Source of the DNA: Ophioderma brevispina
Taxonomy: Eukaryota > Echinodermata > Ophiuroidea > Amphilepidida > Ophiodermatidae
Direction: 5' to 3'
DNA: 64,000 nucleotides
Assembly: GCA_023653785.1 (NCBI GenBank)
Contig: JAMKCH010036015.1
Span: 62,001-126,000, forward strand
Position numbers and translations under genes: made by a program. Each line of letters begins with the position of its first letter. Within the stretch, counting starts at the first letter, position 1. This document shows, in pieces, positions 44,866-57,452 of the stretch. The notes under the pieces are model-generated. The model saw only the letters and a program-made list of their open reading frames with translations. It did no database searches and was not told the origin of the DNA.

Positions 44866-47800
44866 GCATAAGCCCAAAAAATTTACTATTTTTTTTTTTT
44901 TTTTTTTTAATAGAAATACAAAATTGGGGGGTTTACACAGAAGTACAGAATAAAATTTAAAAATTGTGTCAAGTTCCATAACAAAAGCCTTCAATTTATT
45001 TTCAATTATTCACAAGTTATGAATTTGAATACTTTATCGTATACCAAAACATGGTCTAGCAATTGTTGAAGAAATTAAGGCCATTTTTCGAATTGTAATT
45101 TCGCCAAAAAAGTCAGTACTGGCATTGTTTATTTGTAGTACAGTTGAGTAGAGTTGCCAAAAGTAATTATTGGTCAGCTTGTACTGCTTTCCTCATTCTG
45201 TATCTAAATGTTTTTTGACAACGCAACCAGTCACAAATAGTGATGTTTACGGAGGGTATACACTTTTGATAGTAAAGAGGCAATTCCGTGTTTTATTGGT
45301 GCTATTTTATGTGATAAATGTTTATTGCTTGATGGGTGGGGTGAATGAAGTGTGGATGAAATGAGCGTGTAATATGGCTATACCAAGCATTTACTCTTAT
45401 AAACATTGCCACAATTTTACCAAAAAGGGTCACTTTTCTAAAATTCCAAGAATTTTTGTTCCTCGTGCTGAATTTACCAGTAAAGTGAGGTTTGTCAGTA
45501 GGTTTTTGAGTTGCAATCTTTTTATTTTATTTATTTGTTTGAAATTTGTTATTTCATTTCTTTTGAATTCTGGGCATTAAACCATAAGGTATTGCTGAAA
45601 CAATTGGCATTTCCTAATGTTCAGGTTTTGTTGTTAGAGCATTTATTAAAAAAATAATTTATAAGAAACAAATAGCTTGAATACCAAACTGAAGAAAGGT
45701 TGTTGTTTGTGTTTTAGCCAAAGAGTTGTACTTAGTCTGATTGACCTGAAACATAACTTTGTGTGCAAAGGAATGTTAGTGGTATTTTTTTTAAATCAAA
45801 AGCTGTAACATGATTTGTCTGCAATTTATAATTTAAGGCCGGATGTACATAGACCTTGGAAAAATCAACTTAGAATTTTGGACCATTGTAAACTTTTGTT
45901 AATTTTGATGTTGGTGATGCAAATTTTAAGCATCTCTATATTTTTTTGAAAAATTGATCAATGTTTCTAATGATAGTTTTATTTTAAGCGATATAACTTT
46001 TTGTCGGATTTTGTACATTGCATGTTGAGTACAGATTAAGATGTTTTGTGTACATAATATAAACTTGCTTTTGAAAACCATCATCTCTTCACTCAGTGAT
46101 TCTGAAGTAAATCACTTGTCACACTTTGTCTGCAGTTCCGATGAGCAAGTTCTCTTTAGCCTTGGCATGTTTGTACTTATCAAAACAAGGTTTTTACTCC
46201 CATTTGCAAATGTGGTAGTAAAAGTACTGGATTATGAATCTTTTTCTGACAAAATTGATTGACAAATTTAGTCGTTTGCTGCAAGCAAAGTGTTGACATC
46301 TTTTGTAATGATCACACGTGCCAGTAACATGAAGTCAGTATTTTGGGTACTTTTTCAACAAGTTGGAATTGAAAGGGGGAAAAAAACGGTGCAGAAACTT
46401 GTTTAATGCTACATAGAAAGTTGCGTGAAAGTACAATGTCACATGCCTTTTACAATACAAGCTTATTCAAACTTTTGACTTTCTGAGTGTCTTGTTTTAA
46501 AGAGATACTTGAAAGCACATGGCACCAATAGATAATTACGGCTCGAGGGCACTGTAACAGGTACCTTCATAATCATCTCCTTTGTAAGGTGCATTGGACT
46601 ACCAGCTTAGTGCAAACCAGAATCTCCAAAAGGGTGTGTCTCATACTTTGATTACCAATAACACGTGCATGTTTCCATTTGCCATAGTTTTTAGTAGAGG
46701 GGAGAGGATGCAATCTTTGACAAGAGAACTTTACCGTTTACCACAGCAAAAGTGGCTTTTAATCTCGGTGCAACAAATTTTTAAGGTAACATCCTTTAAA
46801 CTTGAGGGTTTAAGGGGGAAAATTATCAGATTCAATGGCAAAGGAAAACTTGTATGCTTGTGGTAACCTTCATGTAACATACACTCAGACCATTTTTGAG
46901 GAAAGCGAGCCTAACATGGTAGCCAGCACGTTATCGCACGGATAGTGCACGCACTTTACATAAAAGTGCTTCATTGGTGGAATGTCTAACATGAACAAGG
47001 TAGTTATCATTATTTGTTTACTAACTTTACTGTGGTGGGTTGTCTGACAAACATATTTCAATGGGCTTGGCAATGACAGAGGACAAGATCACTGACTTGA
47101 TACTTTTATGTCATTTGATCTTGTCCATTGTACATTTAGGCCTATTATAGAACACCTAATTAAAAGTGTCACCCCTATATTGATTGTCTATAATCCAACC
47201 ATATGTGACTTCATAGATCTATATGCTGCAGTTTTTATAATGCAAATCTACAGTCTGCGCAAAGAAGAGAAAAGCATACTTTTATATGACTAGAGAAATT
47301 TATGTTTTGTTTGGATATTATTATTAACTGTATTTCGACATGCTGCAGTGTAAAAAAATGTGGGACAGATTTATCGTTTTACTAACTGGACTCCAAGTTT
47401 CCAATTGTCTTCCAAGTTACCTTTGTTAGTGAAACAGGATTTTTTCAACTTTTTTACTGATTGGATTTATATTGATTTTGATGATACCCAAAATTGTTCT
47501 AAGTTTTTGTAACACCATCTACCAGATCATTCCACAATTTATTACTTTTCTCCCAAAAAAGTGTCCTTTTACGAGGTCTATCTTGTGGAGATCAGAAAAA
47601 AGGAGGAGGCCATTTTCTAGGCCTACATGCGAGAATCGCAGGGTAAACACACAATGTAGATTTCAAAACAATTCTTCTTTTTGGTAACAGAGCAAAATGT
47701 GTAATTTATATTCCTGTATAAAATAAGTATATTATAACATGGTTTGAATAATTTATTGCTTTATTTATGCACTACGTAAATGTATATTATTATTACTACT

Positions 47801-48996
47801 ACTACTATAGTCTGTAATTTAGAATTGTGTAGATAAACTATATAAGGAGAAGAGATAGAAATATTTGCCCTTTGTCTACAAGGGATGTAACATTGGAAAA
47901 GATTATTTACTAGCATATTTTGCACCGAACTGACTGTACTACATGCAGCCATATTTTCTGGGTCACAGTTCCAAAACTTCACAGGTGACCTAAGGTTATG
48001 TGAATTTTAATACCTTATAAGTCAGTTTGTGGTGGCTAAAGTCACCAAAACAAGTTTGTTAGGGAGAGTTTGGAACTGACATGGAAGTGAGAATGTGGAA
48101 ACAGGTAGTTGAAGCAGTAAGTTTGTCATGAAATCCAGGTCACCGATGTGCAGGAAAGATATACCTGTGCAAACGGGATGATTGATCGGTGGCATTTTAT
48201 TATTTAATAATGACAAATTTACTGCTTTTATTTTACAAAACTATATATTATTGATAACTAGACCTCAGAATTGTGCAGTGGAACTCTTATCCACTTGACT
48301 CACAAATGCAAACAGTCACATACGATATTTATTAATTTACAAATTGTGCAAACTTTCCTGGAGCACGTGTATCAAATTAATTTTAGGCAATATATCAAGA
48401 ATCAATTCCTGTTAACAAGATTTTTTCAGAGAAATTTTCTTTTGGTGAAAATGAAAATCTTTAAGGATATGAGAAATTAATATTTTGACATTGTGAAATT
48501 GTATCGATTGCTAATCTATTGATGTTGATCAATACAGTAAAATATCTGCAATATCATGACCTTACTTTTATTACTTATTATTCTTTATTTAGTCAAATCA
48601 AAACCATGAAATGAAAGATGGGAATGGTTTACCTTTCCTTAAGTTAATGGTAACCATATTTTAATTGATGGTAACCATTTTGCAGTTTTTTGGTAACCAC
48701 TGGATTTATGCAACTCATTCTAATGCAACAAAAGTAGTACATCTATGTGCGTTCCCATTTTATGACCAATCACTGTCATATTACAAAGTAATTGTTGTGA
48801 AAACATTTAGTGTGCTCTCCTAATTTATTGTTAAAAGCTGTCATTGTAACTGCAGCATAAGATAGCCATTTGTTTAACAATTGTATTTAATATTTCCCAT
48901 TTAGGCAAAATTCTCATCTGCTTCTATTACTAGGGCCACTCCACTTCAGTAATAATACTTTAGAATGTATGTAGAAAAGCAAATAGTTCGCTATTT
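44866..48996. other. No gene recognised; distal 3' flank of the BH3-only gene
   Basis: AT-rich sequence with short frames only. A hairpin with arms GACAAGATCA / TGATCTTGTC lies at about 47081-47125. Could include extended 3' UTR, since AATAAA signals recur. Confidence 0.35.
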
Positions 48997-49608
48997 GCAA
49001 GCCAACTCCTACTATACCGTGCAATTAATTGTTGAAGGTTCAAGATGCTCATCAAATTCTCATCACAGTAAAAATAACATTTATACAAAAAAAGGTTATT
49101 ATCTAAAATAGCTGTTTCGCTGTCACCATAAACCAACAATCTTTTTCACAAAAGATGCATTTTTTTTACTTAAGGTCATTTGGGGATCCATCTGGACAAA
49201 GACCCAGGAGTAGATATTTATGTGTCATAAAAATAACAGCTATTATTGATACACCTTTCATTTAATCACTACAAAATTTTGATGGTATTTGTGTGCTCGC
49301 CTACATTATACCCGGATGCTTATCTGCATGTGATAAACTTGAAAGTTTGACAATTTCCTCATTTTTCGTAAAAAAAGTTTGTACAGTAAATTGTAAGTTT
49401 GATATTTGACTATGTGTTAAATTGAATATTGTTGTAAATAAAGGTAAAAATACAACAGAAAAAAATAAAAAGGAAAATTCTCAATGAACAACAAACAGCT
49501 TAATGGTCTTGTGATTTTTTATTTAATTAAGGAAATTTGTTTAAAATTGCTTGCAGGGTTTCCCTGGCACTTTGAGAGCTTTTAGCATAATTACATGTAC
49601 CCTTCACT

Positions 49609-49770
49609 AGTGGCATAACCAGACCATTTGCAGAAGGGGTGCTGAGGTATTCTCTGAGGGGGTAATATTGGGTCCTTCTCCATACACTATGTACAAGTAG
49701 TCAGTTCATATGGAGGGGAAAAGGTTCTGAGCAGGGACTCTTCCTCCCCCCCCCCACTGGTTATGCCACT
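49609..49770. mobile_element. Small TIR element (AGTGGCATAACCAG ends)
   Basis: Perfect 14-bp inverted ends, AGTGGCATAACCAG at 49609-49622 and CTGGTTATGCCACT at 49757-49770, around a 162-bp non-coding body. The unit 2 counterpart at about 52245-52440 has degraded ends. Confidence 0.7.
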
Positions 49771-49941
49771 GCCCTTATTGTTTTGTGTGAAGGGTATAAT
49801 GTAATTATGCCAAGCTTTTAAGATTACTTATATAACCACCAGCTGGGGTGCGGAGGTAGCGCGCGCACCCCAGGGGTTTGACAAAAATTATACAAAATCA
49901 GCCTATTTTTATTTATCAGAAGTTCCCCATACCCCAAGGTT

Positions 49942-50471
49942 CTTTCACATATCAAGTGTCCCTAAAAAATTGAAAGTACTTATTTTTGCCCTGATGTAAA
50001 CCTTTCCATCAAAAATATCTCCATCTGAAAGGATTAAGGTGAGAAATGTTTCTTTGGTACAAAAATTGTGAAATTTCTAATTTCGTATAGGAACATATAC
50101 GAAATTCAGCCTGTGTTTCATATTGAAATATAAGCAAATCAAAATCTTTTTTTCTCTCTTTTAAGACACTTCTGTAGCCAAATACAAGGTAAATCTATTG
50201 AGTGTCTAATCTATAGACCATATTCAATATGACGTCAGCCACCAGACATGTTGGTGGACAAGATGCACACATTCCAGGTCTACAATACATTAAGCTGTTA
50301 ATCGATCCATGTTTAGTGATTGCACAGGGATCATTGACAGGTGAATGTATTGTAGTCCTGGAATGTGTCTATCTTGTCCACCAACATGGCTGCCTATTGA
50401 ATACGGTCTATATGAAATTACTATTATGACACAACATTTGGGTGCCTCAAAATTGCTTGTTACACCTTTAA
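49942..50471 (+). mobile_element. MITE family A copy, 5' truncated, with nested MITE B
   Basis: Follows the 21917-22264 sequence from TTTCACATATC onward and ends TTACACCTTTAA (TTAA 50468-50471). The left terminus is missing. At the position where the reference reads through TCTAATAAATA, a second element is inserted (50212-50412). Confidence 0.75.
50212..50412. mobile_element. MITE family B nested inside family A
   Basis: A long-armed hairpin element: about 75-bp inverted arms, ends TATAGACCATATTCAATA and TATTGAATACGGTCTATA, with an inner block TGTTGGTGGACAAGAT present in both arms. TATA on both sides may be a target duplication or part of the ends. A degraded copy sits at 52860-53040 in unit 2. 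Confidence 0.8.
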
Positions 50472-50563
50472 GTGCTTTCATTTATACAATAGCAAAAACT
50501 CTTCATTCTGTCAAATCTGAATGTTCCATTTCACACGGATATGGCCCGGGGGAGGCATCTACC

Positions 50564-50893
50564 TTAAAGAGACAGGACATTTCGAGCAAGAAGCACCTTC
50601 ATTTTTTTTTTCGAACCCGGGTTTTTGCATACTTGGAATTCTTCCCAATATATTAGATCACACCTGAAGTGAATAAGCTGAATACACCGTCTTTAGATGT
50701 TTAGTGCACACAAAATCAAAGCATGGTTTTCTATAGGGATTCCGATAACAGGCATGTTCAAAACAAAGATTGCGATTTTCTTCTGTACTTGTTTGTCCAA
50801 TAAACCTTTGAAACGTTCTCGGTAGGTGGTCTACTACTGATCAAGTGCATTTTGAGAGAGATTCATATCCTCAAAAAAAATCTGTCACTTTAA
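50564..50893 (+). mobile_element. MITE family C copy (330 bp, TTAA-bounded)
   Basis: Ends TTAAAGAGACAG and CTGTCACTTTAA form an inverted repeat with one mismatch. Its right TTAA (50890-50893) is also the left TTAA of the next element, so two elements sit back to back on a shared site. Duplicated at about 54029-54360 in unit 2. Confidence 0.75.
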
Positions 50894-51378
50894 GATGCCA
50901 AGGAGCAATTCCACGTATATCAGGTGTCCCTAAACAAGAGCGGTCACCGCCCGTGTGGATTCGTGGCACCTGTGGTTTGGTGGGTTGTGACTGGTGGTAC
51001 TTTGCAGCCCGTTTTGGGATGCGGACCCTGAAGGGAATGACTAATTGGTAACTGATACAATGAATTAAAGAATGGTCCTTTAATTTTGTAATGATGGAAT
51101 GGTCTGGTATTTCATGTATTTGGTAAATGATAAATTAATGAATATACCTTTAACACTGCCCTGGACCCATGAGAACTGAAAAAAAAAAAAAAAAAAAAAT
51201 GTTCAAAACAAAGATTGCGATTTTCTTCTGTACTTGTTTGTCCAATAAACCTTTGAAACGTTCTCGGTAGGTGGTCTACTACTGATCAAGTGCATTTTGA
51301 GAGAGATTCATATCCTCAAAAAAATCTGTCACTTTAAGATGCCAAGGAGCAATTCCACGTATATCAGGTGTCCCTAAA
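50755..51378 (+). repeat. ~180-bp direct repeats flanking a retro-insertion
   Basis: 50755-50934 and 51200-51378 are nearly identical (one A fewer in an A run). They bracket the poly(A) insertion exactly as a target-site duplication would, but are far longer than usual. Confidence 0.85.
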
Positions 51379-51566
51379 AAATTGAAAACCATGATTTGAG
51401 CACAGGCGTAAAGCTATCCATCCAAAAATTCCCATCTGAAATGATAAAGCTGAGAATTATTTCTTTGGTACAAAAAGTTATCAATTTTCTCATTTTTGTA
51501 TTGGATTAAAAATCATCTACATATGACACAATGTGGATGCCTTAAACTCTCTTGTTGCACCTTTAA
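50890..51566 (+). mobile_element. MITE family A-related copy, split by a retro-insertion
   Basis: Left end TTAAGATGCCAAGGAGCAA, right end TTGTTGCACCTTTAA. After its first ~45 bp it is interrupted by 50935-51199 and a ~180-bp direct duplication, then resumes. The uninterrupted version is at 54360-54597. Confidence 0.75.
50935..51199 (+). mobile_element. Short poly(A)-tailed retro-insertion (5'-truncated LINE or retrocopy)
   Basis: 265 bp ending in a 21-A tail. The first 115 bp are GC-richer and in one frame read ...VWIRGTCGLVGCDWWYFAAR... to TAA, the rest is AT-rich like a 3' UTR. Could be the end of a non-LTR ORF or of a host mRNA; I do not recognise it. No AATAAA immediately before the tail. 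Confidence 0.65.
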
Positions 51567-51584
51567 ATGGTATTATGGGTATAT

Positions 51585-54500
51585 GCAAGCCAACCCAACG
51601 CCTACTATACCGTTTTGCAATTAATTGTTGCAGGTTCGTTCAAGATGCTCATCAAATTCTCATCACAGTAAAAATAAATTTTATACAAAAAAAGGTTATT
51701 ATCTTAAAATAGCTGTTTCGCTTGTCACCCATAACCAACAATCTTTTTCACAAAAGATTTTGCATTTTTTTTACCTTAAGGCATTGGGGATCCATGGACA
51801 AAGACCCAGGAGTAAGTTAGTATTTATGTGTCCCATAAAAATAACATCTATTATTGATAACCTTTCATTAATCAATACAAAATTTTGATGGTATTTGTGT
51901 GCTCGCCTACATTATACAAACCCGGAGTGATTTCATGTAAAACTGAAAAAAGTTTGGACAAGTTCCTAATTTTTCGTTTAATAAAATAAAAAAAAGTTGG
52001 TACATCAAGTACGTTTGCATATTTGACTGGGCTTAAATGGTTAAATTGAATATCCTTCGTCTGTAAATAAAGGTAATAAAAATACCACAGAAAAAAATAA
52101 AAAAGGAAAATTCTCAATGAACAACACAACAGCTTAAGTCGGTTCTTGTGATTTTTTATTAATTAAGGAAATTTGTTTTTAAAATGCTTGCAGGGTTCCC
52201 TGGCACTTGAGAGCTTTGAGCAACAGAAGTACATTGTACCCTTACACAATAGGGATAACAAGACCATGTGCACAGGGGTGCCTGGGTATTCTCTGAAAGG
52301 GGGTTAAAATGTGGGTCTCCTCCATACACTATGCATACATATAGTCCGTTCAATGGAGGGGAAAAGGTTACTGGCAGGGACTATTCCTCCCCCCCCTCAA
52401 CCACCACCCCCATGGTTCCGCTACTTATGCCACTGCATTATTGTTTTGTGTGAAGGGTATATATGTAATTATGCCAAGCTTTAAGATTACTTATATAACA
52501 CCAGCTGGGGTGGCGAGGTAGCGCGCGACCCAGGGGTTTGACAAAAATTATACAAAATCAGCCTATTTTTTTTATCAGAAGTTCCCCATACCCCAAGGTT
52601 TTTAACATATAAAGTGTCCTAAAAAATCGAAAGTGATTATTTTTGCCCTGAGTAACTTTCCATCAAAAAAATATCCCATCTGAAAGATTAAGGTGAGAAA
52701 ATTTTCTTTTGTACAAATATGTGAAATTGCTAATTTCGTATGGACATCTATGAAACAGCCTGTGTTCAATTGAAATATAAGCAAACAAAATCTTTTTTTC
52801 TCTCTTTTAAGACAATTGAGGTAGCCAAAATACAAGGTAAAATCTATTGAGTGTTAATCATGACCATATTCAATATGACGTCAGCCACCAGACAGTTGGT
52901 GGACAAGTGCGACAACATCCAGGTTTACAAACAACAGCTGTTTTATGATTGAACAGGGATCATTGACAGGTGAAGTATTGTAGTCCTGGAAGTGTCTATA
53001 TTGTACACCAACAGTGGATGCCTATTGATCGTCTCTATGAAATTACTATTATGAACACATGTGGGTTGCTCAAAATTGTGGTTACACATTTAAGTGCTTT
53101 AAGTCATACAATAGCAAAAACTTCTATTCATCTGTCAAATATGAATGTTCATTTCACACGGATATGGCCCGGGGGAGGCAATCTAATCTACATAAACTTA
53201 ACTGCATAAGGGTGGGGTTCCTAGGGAAACCATTTTGGTTTTTTTTTTTTTTCGGCCGGCGACGCGTGTCGGCGGTTTTTAACGCTGTAATATTTGTGTT
53301 TATATTTTTTTGGTATTTGTCTACTTTTGTTGCGCTTTTGCATTGTTCAAAAAAAAAATTTTCAAATCAATCGAGCCGCGCCCGCGTTTGTGGCGGGTTA
53401 ATTAGCATGGGGTACCATAGGAAGCCCCCACCCCCCCCCCCCCCTTAGGCACTAACGGAAGTGCCCTGACAAAAGTAAAAATCTTAATAGAGTTACTGTG
53501 ATTCTGATTTTATAATTGCATCAAACCTAGAGTGACCATAACAAAAGAAATCATTTTAAATCAAAAAATTCTTGGAAAGTATAGGAGGCCAATGGAGCCA
53601 TAATATTTATATACATCGTATAAGCGGGTTTACTGTAGGAACTATGTAAATTATGCAAGTAAACCTAAAAAATCTAAAATGGCACGAGACAAAAAATTTC
53701 TAGTGTTCTTAATATTGTAAATAGTTCATCCCCTCACCAATTAAAGCAATCAGCAAATCTAGGTGAAGCAGTGCCATAGAAAATGCAGAGACTAATTAGT
53801 GTCTTTTCGCACGTTTTGACGCAAAATTAAATCAATGTTTGACCCCTAATTTTCTACTGAACAATTTTCAGTTTTATTTCTTAATTGTTGAGTCTGAATC
53901 CTTTAACATGTGGTGGATTTCATCTAAAATTCCCCTTTGGGAAATGGTTATATAATGAATGGGTCCCTAGGAAACCCCCCCCCCCTATGCACTAAACGAA
54001 GTGCAAACCCTTATGCAGTTTAGTGGTTAAAGAGTAAAGAGACAGGACATTCGAGCAAGAAGCACCCTTTTTTTTCGACTCGGGTTTTTGGCAACTTGGA
54101 AGTGTTGTTGGTCCAGACCAATAGATTAGATTCACACCTGAAGTGAATAAGCGAATAACACCGTCTTTAGATGTTTGTGCACAAAAAATCAAAGCATGGT
54201 TTTCTAAGGGATTCCGATAAACAGGCAGTTCAAAAAAGATGGCGATTTTCTCTGTACTTGTTTGTCCAATAACCTTTGAAACGGCTCGGGAGTGGTTACT
54301 ATGATCAAGTGCACTTTTGAGGAGAGATAATTATCCTCAAAAAAAATCGGTCACTCTTAAGATGCAAGGAGCAATTTAATTCCACGTAATCAGGTGTCCC
54401 TAAAAAAAATGAAAACCTGATTTGAGCACAGGTGTAAAGCTATCATCCAAAAATTCCCATCTGAAATGATAAAGATGAGAATATTTCTTTGGTACAAAAA

Positions 54501-54615
54501 GTTATCAATTTTCTCATTTTTGTATGGAATTTTAAAAAATCATATACATATGACACAATGTGGATGCCTTAACTCCTCTTGTTGCACCTTTAAATGGATT
54601 ATGGGTATATCAGTC
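51585..54615 (+). repeat. Tandem duplication, unit 2 (3.0 kb)
   Basis: Collinear with 48997-51584 but with many single-base indels and substitutions. Carries an extra 825-bp element (53198-54022). After removing the private insertions the two units are about 2.1-2.2 kb each. The scattered indels may reflect age or consensus errors in one haplotype. Confidence 0.85.
53198..54022. mobile_element. TIR element inserted only in duplication unit 2
   Basis: Inverted ends TTAACTGCATAAGGG and CCCTTATGCAGTTTA (14 of 15 match). Inside are poly-T, poly-C and a direct repeat of a CCTAGGAAACCCC...GCACTAA-CGAAGTGC block (about 53410-53475 and 53960-54008). A GC-rich patch (CGGCCGGCGACGCGTGTCGG) lies near 53255. 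No transposase. Confidence 0.7.
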
Positions 54616-55300
54616 AAGTCCCCAGTTCACTTCACTTTAGGTCGTTCTTTACCCTCCCCCATGCATGCCCAAATTTTAAGAGTACAAAATCCACGAAGCT
54701 CCTTATTGAATGATTTTTTCCCAAGTTTATAAATCTCAACTTTCATTTGGCCCAAAATTTAGGGTCCCACATGGGTCATAAATTTTTCAGTTCCCAAAAC
54801 AATTGCAGCAAAAAAGTGGTCCAAAGCCTCAAGTTTGTGTTGGGCATTTACACAACCTTACCAAAGTGAATCCTACATACATGTGTGCACCAGCCTTTTT
54901 TTGCGGGACCAAAAAAAAGTTGTGTGTGGGGGGGGGGGTAATATCAACAGTTTGGAGATTTGTTACAAATTTGGTCTGAAATCACTGATTTTGATAACAA
55001 CTGGGATGTTTGGACCCAAATCGCTGATTTTTTTCTACCAAGGAAATGTCATTTTTTTTTGGCCGGGGGGGGGAGCCAGAAAAAATGGTGGGGATGCCCA
55101 CCTGGTGCCACCACTGCCTTTATACCCTTACTCAAATGTTGGTTTGGGTAGCTGTGTGGTGTGTAAAGCTCCAGACTTGGTAGGCTTGAGAACTTTTGTG
55201 GCCGCCGCTATAGCTGGCAGGACCACTAGCAATCCGTTGTGCGTTGTGTATGTATGTGTGTGGATTGGGGACTGTGTGTGTCCACAAATTGTCATTTTTT
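54616..55300. other. No gene recognised
   Basis: G runs near 54930 and 55065, short frames only. Confidence 0.35.
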
Positions 55301-55570
55301 TTTAAATTGACCTCTAATTGAAAAGTTTAACTTCAATTGGAACCAAAATCTGTCATAGGTGCAACCATGGGATCCCTCATATTTTGGATTAGGTCAAAAG
55401 GTTGTTGAAGGTCAAAGGGTCATGTGCGGTCAAGCGACAAAAATGGGGCTAAAATGAAAAAATTGCTCTAAATTGAAACTTGACGTCATTGGAAACAACT
55501 TTTGATAGGTGCCCTATTGCGATCTTCATATGTTGATGAGACAAAGTAACATGCCAGGGTAAAAGGTGCA
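55301..55570 (+). repeat. Diverged copy of the AGGTCA repeat unit
   Basis: Shares AACTTCAATTGGAACCAAA, ATAGGTGCAACCATGGGATC and GGTCAAAGGGTCATGTG with the array at 35690-36250, covering about one and a half decayed units. Confidence 0.7.
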
Positions 55571-57452
55571 GGGGTGCGCCCACAGCTTATAGTTCTTTTC
55601 ATATAGCGGAGCGCGAAAGCCGAGGGAACCGCGGAATTCTAGTTTCAATTTGGAACTGAATTTTGTACATAAAGCTAACAATTGAGAGTTTTGGGCAGGC
55701 AGGAGTTAAGAACTGGAGCATAAAGACTGCGAACACCTGGGTTAACCTTGCAATGGGCAATCCTGACAATTTGGTCAGGTGACCACACCCCCCCCACCCC
55801 CCGACCCCCATGTTATCAAGCAAAATTCTCATCAAAAAGAATCAAACTCCACCCAACTTAATTGATTTTATTATGGGATCATTTTCAAATAAACAAAAGC
55901 TCAAATCCAGTAAATCTGAACATAGCAGTTTTTCCAGTAGTAGTAACATGTTTCGAGCTTGAACATTGTTTAAGGGGGGTGGCAACGAGAGATGTAAATA
56001 ATACGTGTCCCTTAATCTTTCAAAAAATATAAAAAAAGTAAAAAAAAACTCTATGATTAATTTTAATTTTGTACAAAATTGTGAAATTTCTAATTCCTAT
56101 AGGAGCAATAGTAATCTGCCCTAAATTCTCGACCAGAACCTTAATGCATGCACAAAATTGTTTTATCGCCAGAAACCGAAGTAGCGGGACCGACCGCTTA
56201 ATGTCCCCTCAGACGGACGGGGTATTATATGAGTCGTTTGCCCAAAGTCCAAAAAGTGCTCATTAAATCCAGAATTGATTACCCAAATAAATCCCAGCAG
56301 TTGCCCTTACGGGAATCAGAAGACATCCTACACCTAAGGCCGACTACCCAACAAGTCGACCAGCTCTCCCATATTATATGGCAAGACAAATGCGAGACGA
56401 AAATTTTATATCACCACCCCCTCACAGAAAAATACGATCATATGAAGGCAACGTTGCCGTATTTTATTTTATTTATTTTAATGCGGGAGGGCATGTCTGA
56501 CATGTCATTATTTGCCCCTTAAATATCATAATCAAGCTGCACACATTTGACTTTCAAAAGTTTTAATTACAAACTTGAATTCCTTATTATCTTTCGAATA
56601 CGCCCAAATCAGATACAATCCGCGCTTTGAAAAACAATGGCAAGGAAGATGGACTATAGTTTGTTTTGGATGTTGCCCACAGTCTCTCGATTTTGTTTTC
56701 TTACGATCCCGCATTTAAATTGCACAGGTTCCACATAAATCATATCTGATCCAAATAAAACTCCCCAAAATAACATGAATTGTTTTTTTTGTTGTTTTTT
56801 TTTTTTTTGATGAAGGTTCTTGTATATGGACTAGATGACCAGGCAAGAGCGCATTGGACGCCTACAATTAATGTGAAACAAAAATAGCAACCAAGTACAA
56901 TTCACTGCCGCCTCAGATATGGGGTGTTAATTTGAGTACATGTAATAATTAGAACATTCTATTATATACATAAAAAATTACAAGTTGAACGTTGTAAAAT
57001 TGAAAAGTGTGTTAGAAGGTATAATGCATAAAATGAGCTGCTTTCATTCCAACATTACCTGAAACTGTATCATACACTAGCGTTGCTGCATTTTATACAC
57101 TCATTACCTCATTCATTTCTACTATATACCACTCGTTTGCATTTTTGCATACAGCATTATTACCTTTGGACCCATTTGCCGCGCTCTAAATGGGTAAAAA
57201 GGGCAGATCTGAAAAAAGGGTACCAAACGTTTAAAATGGATTATGATTTTTTTTTCAGTTTACCAACGCATGCATGTTTCATTTACCTGTCCGATTTAAA
57301 TAACGTGTATTCTTTAAACCCTTTCTCCATATCATGCGCATTCGACCAATACATACCATAAGTATTTGAAACACGACCGTTTTTTAAACACTACCTTTTA
57401 ATTTTTGAAAAATACCTCGTAAGCATTACACTCTTTTGCATTTTTCCCGAGG
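55571..57452. other. No gene recognised
   Basis: CpG-richer patches near 55600 and 56160-56230; poly-T near 56785-56810. A + frame at 56229-56522 has no domain. Confidence 0.35.

Larger units (their letters stand above)
48997..51584 (+). repeat. Tandem duplication, unit 1 (2.6 kb)
   Basis: Begins GCAAGCCAAC(T/C)C and is collinear with 51585-54615 throughout. Contains a TIR element (49609-49770), MITE A with nested MITE B, MITE C, and an interrupted MITE A. It has the poly(A) insertion at 50935-51199 that unit 2 lacks and lacks the 825-bp element that unit 2 has. No coding region. Confidence 0.85.

Noticed and set aside
54835..55305. 156-codon + frame
   Set aside because: Driven by G runs and T runs; no domain.
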